Assembly: GCA_018268135.1 (NCBI GenBank)
Contig: JAFDXD010000164.1
Location: 1 to 56,755 of the forward strand
Direction of reading: 5' to 3'
From: Bacteroidota bacterium
GTDB lineage: Bacteria; Bacteroidota; Bacteroidia; Chitinophagales; Chitinophagaceae
DNA: 56,755 nucleotides
The notes under the pieces are model-generated. The model saw nothing but the letters and a program-made list of their open reading frames with translations, did not search any database and was not told the origin of the DNA. Both the position numbers and the translations under genes were made by a program. Numbering within the stretch: the first letter of the stretch is position 1; each line of letters begins with the position of its first letter. Shown here in pieces: positions 1-9,223 of this stretch.

Positions 1-105
1 GTAGAAAATATACTACATGTGGATAAAAATATTTACAGATATTTTTAAATATAATTTATAAATAATTTATTATAAATATATAATGTATAAAAAAACTAAT
101 TTAAA
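1..105. other. AT-rich edge with a perfect DnaA box
   Basis: This stretch has no gene. It holds TGTGGATAA at 18-26, a perfect match to the DnaA box (TTATCCACA on the minus strand), followed by about 80 bp made almost wholly of A and T. A DnaA box beside an AT-rich tract is the arrangement of an origin unwinding region, but one box is weak evidence and the window ends here. It is also the 3' flank of the minus-strand gene at 106-2022. Confidence 0.3.
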
Positions 106-2022
106 TTATTTTTTATACTCCCCTGCATGAAACAAGTAGCTGGCACCCTCGTACCAGGCAATTGCCTCATCTTTTAGCCTGCTTGGGGTAGCAATCCCCA
201 CCGAAGCACCTGTTTTAAAATCTATTTTAAAGCTGCTTATTTTCTTTTGGGGAGATAATATTACCAGTGTATCATGTTTTATATAACCCATATCCTGATA
301 AGTGCTAATAAAAAGGCGGTCATTTTCTACCGGTATTTTATAAATATCATAGCCCATAAACCTGCTGTTATAGTTCATATTCATCAACCCTAATAAAGTA
401 GGAGCCAGATCTATCTGGCTTGTGAAGCGATTTTCAATAGCAGGTTTAATTAATGTAGGTGCATAAATAAAACAGGGAATATGATATTTATTTACAGGCA
501 GGTCGGTTTTGCCGGCACTCTTACTGCAATGATCGGCTACTATTACAAATATGGTATTGTTAAACCAGGGTTTTTGTTGAGCATTTTTTAAAAACTGGTT
601 TATGGCATAATCAGTATATTTTACTGCTCCCTCATACATGTGTGCAGACGAAGGGATATCTATACGGCCATCGGGGTAGGTATATGGCCTGTGGTTACTC
701 ACCGTCATTATATGATTAAAAAAAGGCTTGCCTGCTTTATAACTTTTATCACATTCATCCATCACAATCGAAAAAGCATCTTCATCAGCTACGCCCCATG
801 CTGTTTCATGATGTATCCTATCAGCAGGTATATCTCTTTTATCAATTACCTGGTAACCATTATGGCTAAAGAAATAACCCATATTATCAAAAAAACTATT
901 GCCTCCATAAATAAATCTTACATCGTAATTTTTACTTTTTAATACGTTTCCAATGGTAAACATATTCTCGTTATCAGGCCGGCGTACTATTGACTGCCCG
1001 GGTGTGGGTGGTATGGCAAGAGATAGCGCTTCGAGCCCACGTACAGTACGGGTACCCGATGCATAAAAGTTTTCGAAAAATAAACTATGCGGAATCAATG
1101 AGTCTAAATAGGGTGTAATATTTTTGGTGCCGCCAAAATGTTTTAAATACTCACCGCTCAGGCTTTCTACACTTATCAGCACAATATTCCAGTGATGCTC
1201 CGGGCTATCGCTAACTACTTTTCGTTCGATAGTAGAATCATTTACAAAGGAAGCCCCGGGTTGCTGCAGCATATTTCGCAGAATGCTAATATTAGTTTTT
1301 ACAGGATTGGTAGCATAAAATGTTTCGTAGTCTAATTCATTGTTCCAATAAGCGGCGCCAAATTCGTAAATACCATTGCCGCCCAACTCATTTACATAAT
1401 TATTGCTACTGATGTTTTTAAATTTATTATTTACCAAAAAATAAGCAGCAGCCGCTACCAATAAAAATCCAAAAAAGAAAACCGTACGTTTTGCAAACCG
1501 CATACTCACCTGCTGTGATGCCATTATTTTTTTTCTTACAAAAAACAATAAAAGAATTACCGCCAGCAATACTCCTGCAAATATCATTGGCATATTGTAC
1601 GACTCCTCAATATTTCCAATCACTTCAGTAGTATAGATGAGGTAATCAACTGCAATAAAATTGAGCCTCACATTAAATTCAAACCAGAAAGTAATTTCAG
1701 AAACGGCGCCTAATACCAGGATAAAACTGATAATGGCAAATAAAATAAACAAGGGTATTCTATTCCATTTTTTTTGATACCAGCTATCTTTCATTAGCCA
1801 GCAATACAGGGCTACCGGTATGGCAAAAAAAGATGCCACCACCATATCATAAAAAAAACCAATCAGGAAAATTCCAAAAAACTTTACAATATTTAACTCA
1901 AGATTTGGCCAACTGTAACAAAATAAAAATACCCTGGTGATAAAACTAATGCCTGTAACAAGCAAAGCTACTACCGCAACCGGCCCGTAGCGGTGTTTAA
2001 AAAGAGCTGAAAATTTTTTCAT
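106..2022 (-). CDS. LTA synthase-like sulfatase-fold membrane enzyme
   Basis: This 638-residue protein has about five N-terminal membrane segments (roughly residues 15-200) and an exported sulfatase/alkaline-phosphatase-fold domain from about residue 275 on. Visible motifs are ISVESLS (metal-binding Glu), GTRTVRGLEA (probable Thr nucleophile) and VADHCSKSAG (metal-binding Asp and His). The layout matches the LTA synthase / MdoB phosphoglycerol transferase family, which moves phosphoglycerol or similar groups onto glycolipids or glycans on the outer face of the inner membrane. Bacteroidota lack classical lipoteichoic acid, so the substrate is unknown; phosphoethanolamine or phosphoglycerol transfer to a surface glycan is possible. 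It lies 115 bp from the next minus-strand gene upstream. The family call is firm, the substrate is not. Confidence 0.85.
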   Translation of the reverse strand: MKKFSALFKHRYGPVAVVALLVTGISFITRVFLFCYSWPNLELNIVKFFGIFLIGFFYDMVVASFFAIPVALYCWLMKDSWYQKKWNRIPLFILFAIISFILVLGAVSEITFWFEFNVRLNFIAVDYLIYTTEVIGNIEESYNMPMIFAGVLLAVILLLFFVRKKIMASQQVSMRFAKRTVFFFGFLLVAAAAYFLVNNKFKNISSNNYVNELGGNGIYEFGAAYWNNELDYETFYATNPVKTNISILRNMLQQPGASFVNDSTIERKVVSDSPEHHWNIVLISVESLSGEYLKHFGGTKNITPYLDSLIPHSLFFENFYASGTRTVRGLEALSLAIPPTPGQSIVRRPDNENMFTIGNVLKSKNYDVRFIYGGNSFFDNMGYFFSHNGYQVIDKRDIPADRIHHETAWGVADEDAFSIVMDECDKSYKAGKPFFNHIMTVSNHRPYTYPDGRIDIPSSAHMYEGAVKYTDYAINQFLKNAQQKPWFNNTIFVIVADHCSKSAGKTDLPVNKYHIPCFIYAPTLIKPAIENRFTSQIDLAPTLLGLMNMNYNSRFMGYDIYKIPVENDRLFISTYQDMGYIKHDTLVILSPQKKISSFKIDFKTGASVGIATPSRLKDEAIAWYEGASYLFHAGEYKK

Positions 2023-2137
2023 CTTGTAAAATTACAATAGATGCTTGAAGAAGCAATGCTTACATATCATCATGCGCTTACGTGTATCAGCACAAGCGTA
2101 TGAAAAAATATTATAAAATGTTGCAGCAGTAAAAAAA

Positions 2138-3688
2138 TTAAAACCAGCCGCTTCTTTTTGAACTGCTTCTGCCTCCAAGTCCCAATACTCCAAGCAATCC
2201 CCGTACAATTCCATTTCCTGCGGTTCGCATCATACTTTTTACGATGGTATTATCTGCTACTTTTTCAAGCATTGATGGTTCCGGCTTTTCTGTTTTTTGT
2301 GTGGCCTGCGTATTTGCAGTATTATTGTTTTCGGCCTGTTGCAATTTTGCCGTAATAATTTCGTAAGCGCTATTGTCATCGATATCCTGGCTGTATTTGG
2401 CTACCAGCTTGCTTTTGCTGTTAATGGCTGCTACTTCAGCATCTGTTAATACATCCATACGGCTGCGTGGGCTGCAAAGCATGGTATGCACTAATGGTGT
2501 GGGAATACCTTTTTCATTCAGCATAGTTATAAGGGCTTCACCAATTCCCATTTGTGTTATTAAATCTTCGGTTTTATAAAAGGTAGTTTCAGGATAGTTA
2601 TCTGCAGTTTGTTTGATAGATTTTCTATCAGCTGCTGTAAATGCCCTCAATGCATGTTGTATTTTTAGCCCGAGCTGCCCAAGCACACTAGCAGGTACAT
2701 CCATAGGATTTTGGGTGCAGAAAAATATACCAATACCTTTAGAGCGAATAAGTTTTACAATTGTTTCTATCTGCGACACAAGCTCAGAACTTGCATCATT
2801 AAAAATAAGATGCGCCTCATCAATAAACATTACCAGCTTGGGTTTATCAAGGTCTCCTTCTTCGGGGCAGGTAGCATAAAGTTCAGCAAGCATTTGCAGC
2901 ATAAAAGTAGAAAACAATTTAGGTTTATCCTGCAAGTCGGCCACACGAAGTATGCTAAGCATCCCTTTGCCATCATCACTCACCCGCATCAGGTCATCCA
3001 CTTCAAAACTTTTTTCTCCAAAAAATTCATCTGCCCCCTGCTGTTGCAACTCTATTATTTTTCGTAAAATAGTACCGGTACTTGTAGTAGAGATTTTTCC
3101 GTATTGCTTTTCTATTTCATCTTTTCCTTCATCGCCTATGTATTGCAATACTTTTACTAAATCTTTCAAATCGAGCAATGGCATTTTAGCATCATCGCAA
3201 TATTTAAAAATAAGAGCTACCACTCCCCCCTGAGTATCATTTAGCCCTAATATTTTACTCAGCAACACCGGGCCAAACTCGCTAACGGTTGCCCGTAAAT
3301 GCACACCCTTTTGCCCGGTTAGCGATAGCAGTTCTGCCGGAAACTGTTCGGGTTTGTATGTTAGGTTTAATAATTTATAGCGTTCAGTAATTTTATCATT
3401 TACGGCGCCCATAGCTGCAATGCCGCTCAGGTCGCCTTTAATATCGAGCAATAATACGGGCACGCTTGCATCAGATAAAAATTCGCTAATTACCTGTAAG
3501 GTTTTGGTTTTACCGGTACCTGTGGCGCCTGCAATAAGGCCATGCCTGTTTAAAGTTTTTAATGGTAAAAATACATTGGCTCCTTGCACCACCTTGCCAT
3601 CAAGCATTCCTACTCCTACCTGTACACTTTCGCCTTTAAAGCTGTACCCATTGTTAATTGCCTGCAAAAAATCGTTTGTTGCTGCCAT
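2138..3688 (-). CDS. HerA/YjgR-like ATPase (DUF853 family)
   Basis: The protein has about 516 residues and matches the helicase HerA-like DUF853 family (E. coli YjgR). It has a Walker A motif GATGTGKTKT near residue 55, a DIKGDLSG segment typical of this family, and a Walker B motif VMFIDEAHLIF near residue 285. The C-terminus carries a low-complexity linker rich in Asn, Thr and Gln, then a Gly/Ser-rich tail. I place the start at the ATG at 3688, where the peptide begins MAATNDF. An upstream start at 3709 would add seven residues. Members are predicted hexameric DNA-pumping or helicase-type ATPases; their cellular role is poorly defined. No nuclease (NurA) or other partner lies beside it, so it does not look like a HerA-NurA defence pair. 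Confidence 0.85.
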   Translation of the reverse strand: MAATNDFLQAINNGYSFKGESVQVGVGMLDGKVVQGANVFLPLKTLNRHGLIAGATGTGKTKTLQVISEFLSDASVPVLLLDIKGDLSGIAAMGAVNDKITERYKLLNLTYKPEQFPAELLSLTGQKGVHLRATVSEFGPVLLSKILGLNDTQGGVVALIFKYCDDAKMPLLDLKDLVKVLQYIGDEGKDEIEKQYGKISTTSTGTILRKIIELQQQGADEFFGEKSFEVDDLMRVSDDGKGMLSILRVADLQDKPKLFSTFMLQMLAELYATCPEEGDLDKPKLVMFIDEAHLIFNDASSELVSQIETIVKLIRSKGIGIFFCTQNPMDVPASVLGQLGLKIQHALRAFTAADRKSIKQTADNYPETTFYKTEDLITQMGIGEALITMLNEKGIPTPLVHTMLCSPRSRMDVLTDAEVAAINSKSKLVAKYSQDIDDNSAYEIITAKLQQAENNNTANTQATQKTEKPEPSMLEKVADNTIVKSMMRTAGNGIVRGLLGVLGLGGRSSSKRSGWF

Positions 3689-3799
3689 TTTTTTTCTTGA
3701 AAGGTACAAACAGCTTTGATATAATACTCATCTTACTTAAAAAAATATTTAATTTCTCCTCTCAAATGAAATTTTACCCTTTTATCTATTTTCTTAAAA

Positions 3800-3836
3800 T
3801 TTGATTTCAAAATGCCATGCAGAGCCTATACTTTTG
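3800..3836 (+). promoter_or_regulatory. Bacteroidota-type promoter for the M16 operon
   Basis: TACTTTTG at 3829-3836 fits the -7 consensus TAnnTTTG exactly. TTTC at 3805-3808, 20 nt upstream, is a near match to the -33 TTTG. The predicted start of transcription is about 85 nt before the ATG at 3930. Confidence 0.5.
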
Positions 3837-3929
3837 TGACAAAATTTTATTATACAGGCAATAAGCTGTATCCTTCTGCATTAAAAGGCCATACAAAAAT
3901 TGCACTTGCCTAAACTTAAAAAAAATCAA

Positions 3930-5240
3930 ATGAAAAAAAGCTTTCTGTATGTTTCATTAATGGCTATTGGCTTTGGGGCAACTGCCCAAAAAATAGCTTT
4001 TACTGAATACAATTTAAAAAATGGCTTACACGTCATTCTGCACCAGGATAAGAGCGCCCCGGTAGTAGCAGTATCAGTAATGTACCATGTAGGCAGTAAA
4101 GATGAAGTGCCTGGCCGCACAGGCTTTGCTCACTTTTTTGAGCATTTACTATTTGAAGGATCTGAAAATATAAAAAGGGGCGAGTTTATGAAAATAGTAT
4201 CGAGCAATGGAGGGCAAAACAATGCCAACACCACTCAGGACCGTACTTTTTATTACGAGGTATTTCCTTCAAACCAATTGGCTACAGGCCTTTGGCTGGA
4301 AAGTGAAAGAATGATGCACCCTGTAATAAATGAAATAGGAGTAAAAACACAAAACGAAGTAGTAAAAGAAGAAAAAAGGCTAAGGGTAGATAACCAGCCT
4401 TATGGAAATTTTGTGGGAGAGATAATGAAAAGGCTATTTACAAAACACCCCTATCACTGGCAGCCAATTGGAAGCATGGCCGACCTGGATGCCGCTACCT
4501 TAGCTGAGTTCAAAGCATTTAATAAAAAATTTTATATCCCTACCAATGCAGTCTTATCAATAGCAGGCGATATTGATATTGAAAAAACAAAAAAGCTGGT
4601 AGAAAGTTATTTTGCAGAAATCCCCTCTGGCCCGGCTCCGGTAAAAGCTACTTATATAGAAGAGCCCATTACAAAAGAAATTGTTGATACTGCTTACGAC
4701 AACAATATTCAGATACCGGCCATAATGATTGGATACAGGGTACCCGGCGAAACAAGCAAAGATGCTAAAGCACTTGAAATGGCTTCTGCCATTTTAAGCC
4801 AGGGCAACAGCAGCCGTATGTATAAAAAAATGGTAGATGAAAAAAAGAATTCACTAACAGTGGCCTCCTTTAATTATAGCCTCGAAGACTATGGAGCCTA
4901 CATAATGTTTGCTCTTCCTAATGGCAATACTTCATTAGATACCCTTATAAATGATATGAGTGAAGAAGTAACCAAATTACAAACACAGCTCATCAGCGAT
5001 TCGGAGTATACAAAAATTCAAAATCAATTTGAAAATAATTTTATAGGCGCTAATTCAAAAGCATTGGGAGTAGCAGAAAGCCTTGCCGATGGATACACAT
5101 TTTTTCATAATACCAACCAGGCAAATGACGAGTTAGCTGAAATAAGAAAAGTAACAAAGCAGGACATACAGGATGTAGCCAAAAAATACTTAAATCCAAA
5201 TCAAAGGGTGATACTGTATTATTTGCCCAAGAAACAATAG
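3930..5240 (+). CDS. M16 family zinc peptidase, catalytic subunit
   Basis: This is an insulinase/pitrilysin-type peptidase (M16B) of 436 residues with a signal peptide ending at about residue 20 (MKKSFLYVSL...ATAQ), so it acts in the periplasm or is membrane-bound. The inverted zinc motif HFFEH lies at residues 68-72, and the third ligand is a Glu in NEVVKEEKR near residue 147. The frame is open from a TTG at 3900, but the ATG at 3930 gives a clean signal peptide. The gene is followed after 36 bp by a second M16 gene that lacks the zinc motif. Together they look like the active and inactive halves of a heterodimeric M16 peptidase. The family is certain; the natural substrate is unknown. Confidence 0.92.
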   Translation: MKKSFLYVSLMAIGFGATAQKIAFTEYNLKNGLHVILHQDKSAPVVAVSVMYHVGSKDEVPGRTGFAHFFEHLLFEGSENIKRGEFMKIVSSNGGQNNANTTQDRTFYYEVFPSNQLATGLWLESERMMHPVINEIGVKTQNEVVKEEKRLRVDNQPYGNFVGEIMKRLFTKHPYHWQPIGSMADLDAATLAEFKAFNKKFYIPTNAVLSIAGDIDIEKTKKLVESYFAEIPSGPAPVKATYIEEPITKEIVDTAYDNNIQIPAIMIGYRVPGETSKDAKALEMASAILSQGNSSRMYKKMVDEKKNSLTVASFNYSLEDYGAYIMFALPNGNTSLDTLINDMSEEVTKLQTQLISDSEYTKIQNQFENNFIGANSKALGVAESLADGYTFFHNTNQANDELAEIRKVTKQDIQDVAKKYLNPNQRVILYYLPKKQ

Positions 5241-5276
5241 TCATCCTTAAAATTTATCTTTTATAAAATATAAAAA

Positions 5277-7373
5277 ATGAAAAAAATATTTTTAATAGCC
5301 ATAGCTGCTCTCTCTTTTCAATTTTTGCAAGCGCAAGTTAAAAAAGTAGATCGCAGTAAAAAGCCGGCAGCAGGACCAGCACCGGTAATCACTTTTAATG
5401 ACCCAGTAATTTATCATCTTTCCAATGGCATTACGGTATTGGTGGTAGAAGATCATAAATTTCCTAAAGTGAGGGCATCATACAGCATTGATGCCGGTCC
5501 GGTAATAGAAGGAGATAAAGCAGGCGAATTAAGCCTGATGGGGCAAATGCTGGGAGAAGGCACCACCAGTATGCCTAAAGCACAGTTTGACGAATCGGTT
5601 GACTATATTGGTGCAGATGTAAACCTTTACTCCGGAGGGGGTTTTGTTTCTAGTTTAACCAGGTATTTTGATAAAGCATTTAGCTTAATGACAGATGCTT
5701 TAATAAATCCTTCCTTTCCTCAGGCTTCATTAGACAAACTAAAAGAGCAAACAATTACCTCGCTCAAAACAAGCGAACGCAGCGCTAAAGCAATAGCAGG
5801 AAGGGTTTCAAATGCACTTAGCTATGGCAAAAATACAGCCATGGGCGAGTTTGAAACAGAAGAAACCATTAAGTCCATTACACTTGATGATATTAAACAA
5901 GCCTATCACAATTATATAACTCCATCTAGAGGTTACCTAACATTTGTAGGAGATATAAAGCCCGAAGAAGCAAAAGCATTAGCGGAAAAATATTTTGGCA
6001 GATGGAGTGGTAAAAAATTATCGTTACCTGTAATAGCAGATGTAGCAAACCCTGCTAAAACCGAAATTGATTTTGTAGATGTACCCACAGCAGTACAGGC
6101 AGAAATGAGCGCAGGCAATCTTATTAAAAACCCAATGAATGGAAAAGATTATCATGCATTATTATTGGCCAACCAAATATTGGGTGGAGGGGCCGATGCA
6201 AAATTATTTATGAATCTTAGAGAAAAACATGGCTTTACTTATGGCAGCTACTCATCTGTAGGAAGCGGCAGGTTTCAATCATTATTTAAAGCCTCTGCAG
6301 CAGTACGTACAGAAAAAGCAGATAGCGCCGTTGCAGAACTGGTACACGAAATATTAAATATGAGAGATGGCAAAATTACCAATGAAGAACTTGCCATTGC
6401 TAAAGCAAAATACAATGGCTCCTTTGCATTAGGCATGGAAGACCCATCAAGAAGTGCAACGTATGCAACCAATATTATCATCAATAATTTACCTAAAGAT
6501 TTTTACCGCACTTATTTGCAAAAAATAAATGCCGTTACCATTAATGATATTAAAAGAGTATCAAAAGAATTTTTTAATGAGCAAAACAGCCGAATTATTA
6601 TGGTAGGTAATGGCTCTAAAATATTGCCAAACCTTGCAAGGCTTGGCTATCCCATTAAAAAATATGACAAATATGCTAACCCAGTAATAGATGCCCCCAA
6701 AGAGGCTAACGTAAATGAATCATCAAAAACTACGGATAAAGTATCTGCCTATGATATTGTACAAGGATATTTAAAAGCAATTGGCGGTAAAGATGAAGCC
6801 TTAAAAGTTACCAGTATCAATTCAGAAATTTCGATGGAAATGATGGGTCGTTCTTTTGAAGGAACAAATAAGCAAATGAGCCCCAACAAGCAGGCTACAG
6901 AAATAAAGATGGGTACTATGACAGTTTTTAAAAGTGTATTTGACGGCTTTAATGGATACATGCAGCAAGGCCCACAAAAAAAAGATTTAACGCTTGATCA
7001 AATAAAAGAATTTCAGGATGATAAAGGTGTAATACCTCAGGCATATTATACTACCGGTGGTTACACTTTAGATTATGTAGGTACAGGCACTGTAAATGGC
7101 GAGCAAACATATCGCTTAAAAGTAGTGATGCCAAGCGGCAAGGTTTCCGTACAGCAATATTCTACCAAAACAGGTTTATTATTACAAGAAGATAATTCCA
7201 GTAAAGCTGATGGTACCGAATCTACAGAAACCGTTAATTATGCTGATTATCGCAAGGTTGGTAATTTGCTTTTCCCTTTTAGCATTACACGCAATACCGG
7301 CGAGCAGTCATTTGAAATAAAAATTACTTCAGTAAAACTAAATGAAGGAGTAAGTGACGCAGATTTTAAGTAA
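5277..7373 (+). CDS. M16 family peptidase partner with LolA-like tail
   Basis: This 698-residue protein has a signal peptide (cleavage near residue 19, after LQAQ) and two M16 domains spanning about residues 40-465. HxxEH is absent, so it should be the non-catalytic partner of the upstream gene. It keeps the Arg/Tyr-type substrate-binding region near NLREKHGFTYGSYSSVGSGR. From about residue 490 it has an extra domain of roughly 200 residues resembling the LolA/outer-membrane-lipoprotein-sorting fold seen in other Bacteroidota M16 proteins. The 36-bp gap to the catalytic gene and the strong terminator after it define a two-gene operon. What the extra domain binds cannot be read from the sequence. 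Confidence 0.88.
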   Translation: MKKIFLIAIAALSFQFLQAQVKKVDRSKKPAAGPAPVITFNDPVIYHLSNGITVLVVEDHKFPKVRASYSIDAGPVIEGDKAGELSLMGQMLGEGTTSMPKAQFDESVDYIGADVNLYSGGGFVSSLTRYFDKAFSLMTDALINPSFPQASLDKLKEQTITSLKTSERSAKAIAGRVSNALSYGKNTAMGEFETEETIKSITLDDIKQAYHNYITPSRGYLTFVGDIKPEEAKALAEKYFGRWSGKKLSLPVIADVANPAKTEIDFVDVPTAVQAEMSAGNLIKNPMNGKDYHALLLANQILGGGADAKLFMNLREKHGFTYGSYSSVGSGRFQSLFKASAAVRTEKADSAVAELVHEILNMRDGKITNEELAIAKAKYNGSFALGMEDPSRSATYATNIIINNLPKDFYRTYLQKINAVTINDIKRVSKEFFNEQNSRIIMVGNGSKILPNLARLGYPIKKYDKYANPVIDAPKEANVNESSKTTDKVSAYDIVQGYLKAIGGKDEALKVTSINSEISMEMMGRSFEGTNKQMSPNKQATEIKMGTMTVFKSVFDGFNGYMQQGPQKKDLTLDQIKEFQDDKGVIPQAYYTTGGYTLDYVGTGTVNGEQTYRLKVVMPSGKVSVQQYSTKTGLLLQEDNSSKADGTESTETVNYADYRKVGNLLFPFSITRNTGEQSFEIKITSVKLNEGVSDADFK

Positions 7374-7399
7374 AATGTAGAAAAGATTTTGAATGTAAT

Positions 7400-7437
7400 A
7401 AAAAGGAGGATTAGTTAAATATGAATCCTCCTTTTTT
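7400..7437. terminator. bidirectional terminator, 13-bp stem
   Basis: AAAAAGGAGGATT (7400-7412) and AATCCTCCTTTTT (7424-7436) form a perfect 13-bp stem with an 11-nt loop and T-runs on both strands. It lies between two convergent genes and can serve both. Confidence 0.85.
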
Positions 7438-7463
7438 ATGTCGTATCTTATAGATAATTGTTT

Positions 7464-9182
7464 TTAATAATCATACTTGCGTTTTGCCATATTTAACCTT
7501 ACACCTGCAGTAAATAAAGTGCTATTATGGCTGCCTGAGCCTGTATCAAATTTATAATTACGTTGTTGCAATGACAAGTCAAAAAATAAATTTTGTTTTA
7601 CTTCGTACGACACCTGTAATAGTGCATTTAAAACTTTTACTTTATTTCCACTGCCTACTTTAAATCCATCATCTGTAATACGGGTTGTATAGTTTTCAAA
7701 AATATTTCCGCCAAAATTAATACCGGCGCTATCTAATCCTTTGTAATAATAAATGGCACGTGCATACAAATTTAATTTAGGCAAAGGCTGGTAATTCACT
7801 ATTCCAATAAACTCCTGAAAATTGGCTCCCAATGGGTGTGCCAGGGGTTGATTGTAATGGGTATAATTAGCAATAGTATCATTGTGAGAATAAGTAAATG
7901 GCCTTACCCGATTGCTTTCAACCTGCAAATCGAGGTTTTTGATACCAAATGCATCCACATATTTTGCACCTACCTGTATCCCAAATTTATTAACCCAACT
8001 GGTAGGGTCATTTTTTAATTTAGATAATACAAACTCATCTAATAAAAACTGGCCATATACCTGCACATGATGTAATAAGTTAGCTTTAAAGTCAAAACCT
8101 GCTACAGCATTATCAGGGCTGCCAACAGTGCCTTCAATATGCCTGTAAAAAATAATTGGGTTCAGATATTGAAAATCAAAATGATTGGTTCTGCCAAATA
8201 TTACTCCTTCAAACAAACCAAGGTTTAACCATTTGGTTACATTCATGCTCAGGTGATGCATGGCAGCATACTTGCGTGGCAATAATGAATCTCCTCTTTT
8301 GGTAAACTGTGGCATCAGCTCCATAAAAAGGTTTTGATAATTTAATTTCCAGATTTTTGTATTTATTTTTAAAAACAAATTACTGTTTCCCCAATCGCTT
8401 AAAAATAAACTGCGGTATCCATTGCCAATAAAATTTTTATCGTATCCAAACTGAAAGTCTATAAACTTTGCTGCATTAAATGTAAAATACCCCCGCCCGT
8501 CAAAATAATCTACTCCCGTAGTTTTAAAAGGCTTATAAAAACCCACGCCAGGCACGGCTCTCAGCGTGGCTACTTCTTGCTGAAAATAGCTGGGCCCACG
8601 CTCCTGGTTATCTGTAATGGAAGATGAAAATCCTATTTTTTTACCAATCATTCCTCTAATAGTAATACCACGGGAGTTTAAAAAAAGTGTTTCACTATTG
8701 CCTGACTCTTTTGATACATTAAATTGAAGCAATGGATTTACTGCCAGAAAAAAATCCGGCTTATTTACTTCAAAGAAATTTGCTTTTGTTTTGTAAAATG
8801 CTTTTAAAAAAGGGTGCCTGCTATTAAAATAATCATGAGGGGTAGTTACCCACTCCATGTTGTTCATCAGTAAGCTTTGCATATTGTATTCATCTACGGG
8901 GCTAAGGTCAAGATTAGTCCAGGCCTTATACCTGTCATTGCCCGTAGAGTCTGTATAGCCCATACGGGCGCTATCCAAAAACTCGGCTTCTTTTACAATA
9001 TACTTCCTGTTAAAAGGCTTTAATGTTGAAAAGTTTAAATTTGTATTAGTCTGCTGTTTTATTTCAAGCCGGTCAATAAATCGGCTTTCTTTTTCTGCAT
9101 CATTTAAATAAGTAGATTGTGCAGATGCAGCAACCGGGCAAATAAAAACAACAATTTTGAATAGGCTTTTTATAATTTGCAT
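7464..9182 (-). CDS. Wzi/RemB-like outer membrane beta-barrel protein
   Basis: This 572-residue protein has a signal peptide (about residues 1-21, ending ASAQ) and then alternating polar and aromatic segments typical of a beta-barrel. Its body resembles the capsule-assembly Wzi family, and the gliding-motility surface protein RemB of Flavobacterium is a related annotation. The evidence is pattern only: no catalytic motif is expected or seen. The C-terminus does not look like a T9SS sorting domain, which suits an outer-membrane barrel. It is transcribed divergently from pyrC with only 41 bp between the start codons. A role in surface polysaccharide attachment is an inference. Confidence 0.6.
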   Translation of the reverse strand: MQIIKSLFKIVVFICPVAASAQSTYLNDAEKESRFIDRLEIKQQTNTNLNFSTLKPFNRKYIVKEAEFLDSARMGYTDSTGNDRYKAWTNLDLSPVDEYNMQSLLMNNMEWVTTPHDYFNSRHPFLKAFYKTKANFFEVNKPDFFLAVNPLLQFNVSKESGNSETLFLNSRGITIRGMIGKKIGFSSSITDNQERGPSYFQQEVATLRAVPGVGFYKPFKTTGVDYFDGRGYFTFNAAKFIDFQFGYDKNFIGNGYRSLFLSDWGNSNLFLKINTKIWKLNYQNLFMELMPQFTKRGDSLLPRKYAAMHHLSMNVTKWLNLGLFEGVIFGRTNHFDFQYLNPIIFYRHIEGTVGSPDNAVAGFDFKANLLHHVQVYGQFLLDEFVLSKLKNDPTSWVNKFGIQVGAKYVDAFGIKNLDLQVESNRVRPFTYSHNDTIANYTHYNQPLAHPLGANFQEFIGIVNYQPLPKLNLYARAIYYYKGLDSAGINFGGNIFENYTTRITDDGFKVGSGNKVKVLNALLQVSYEVKQNLFFDLSLQQRNYKFDTGSGSHNSTLFTAGVRLNMAKRKYDY

Positions 9183-9223
9183 TGTGTTTCTGTTAGTTTA
9201 ACATACAATATACAATTCAAGAT

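Noticed and set aside
2040-2110. Imperfect hairpin between the LTA-synthase-like and HerA-like genes
   Set aside because: The stem needs a 2-nt bulge and has no clear T-run, so it is too weak to call a terminator.
2138-3688. HerA-like ATPase as part of a defence island
   Set aside because: No NurA, Sir2, nuclease or toxin gene is adjacent, and the neighbours are housekeeping or surface genes.
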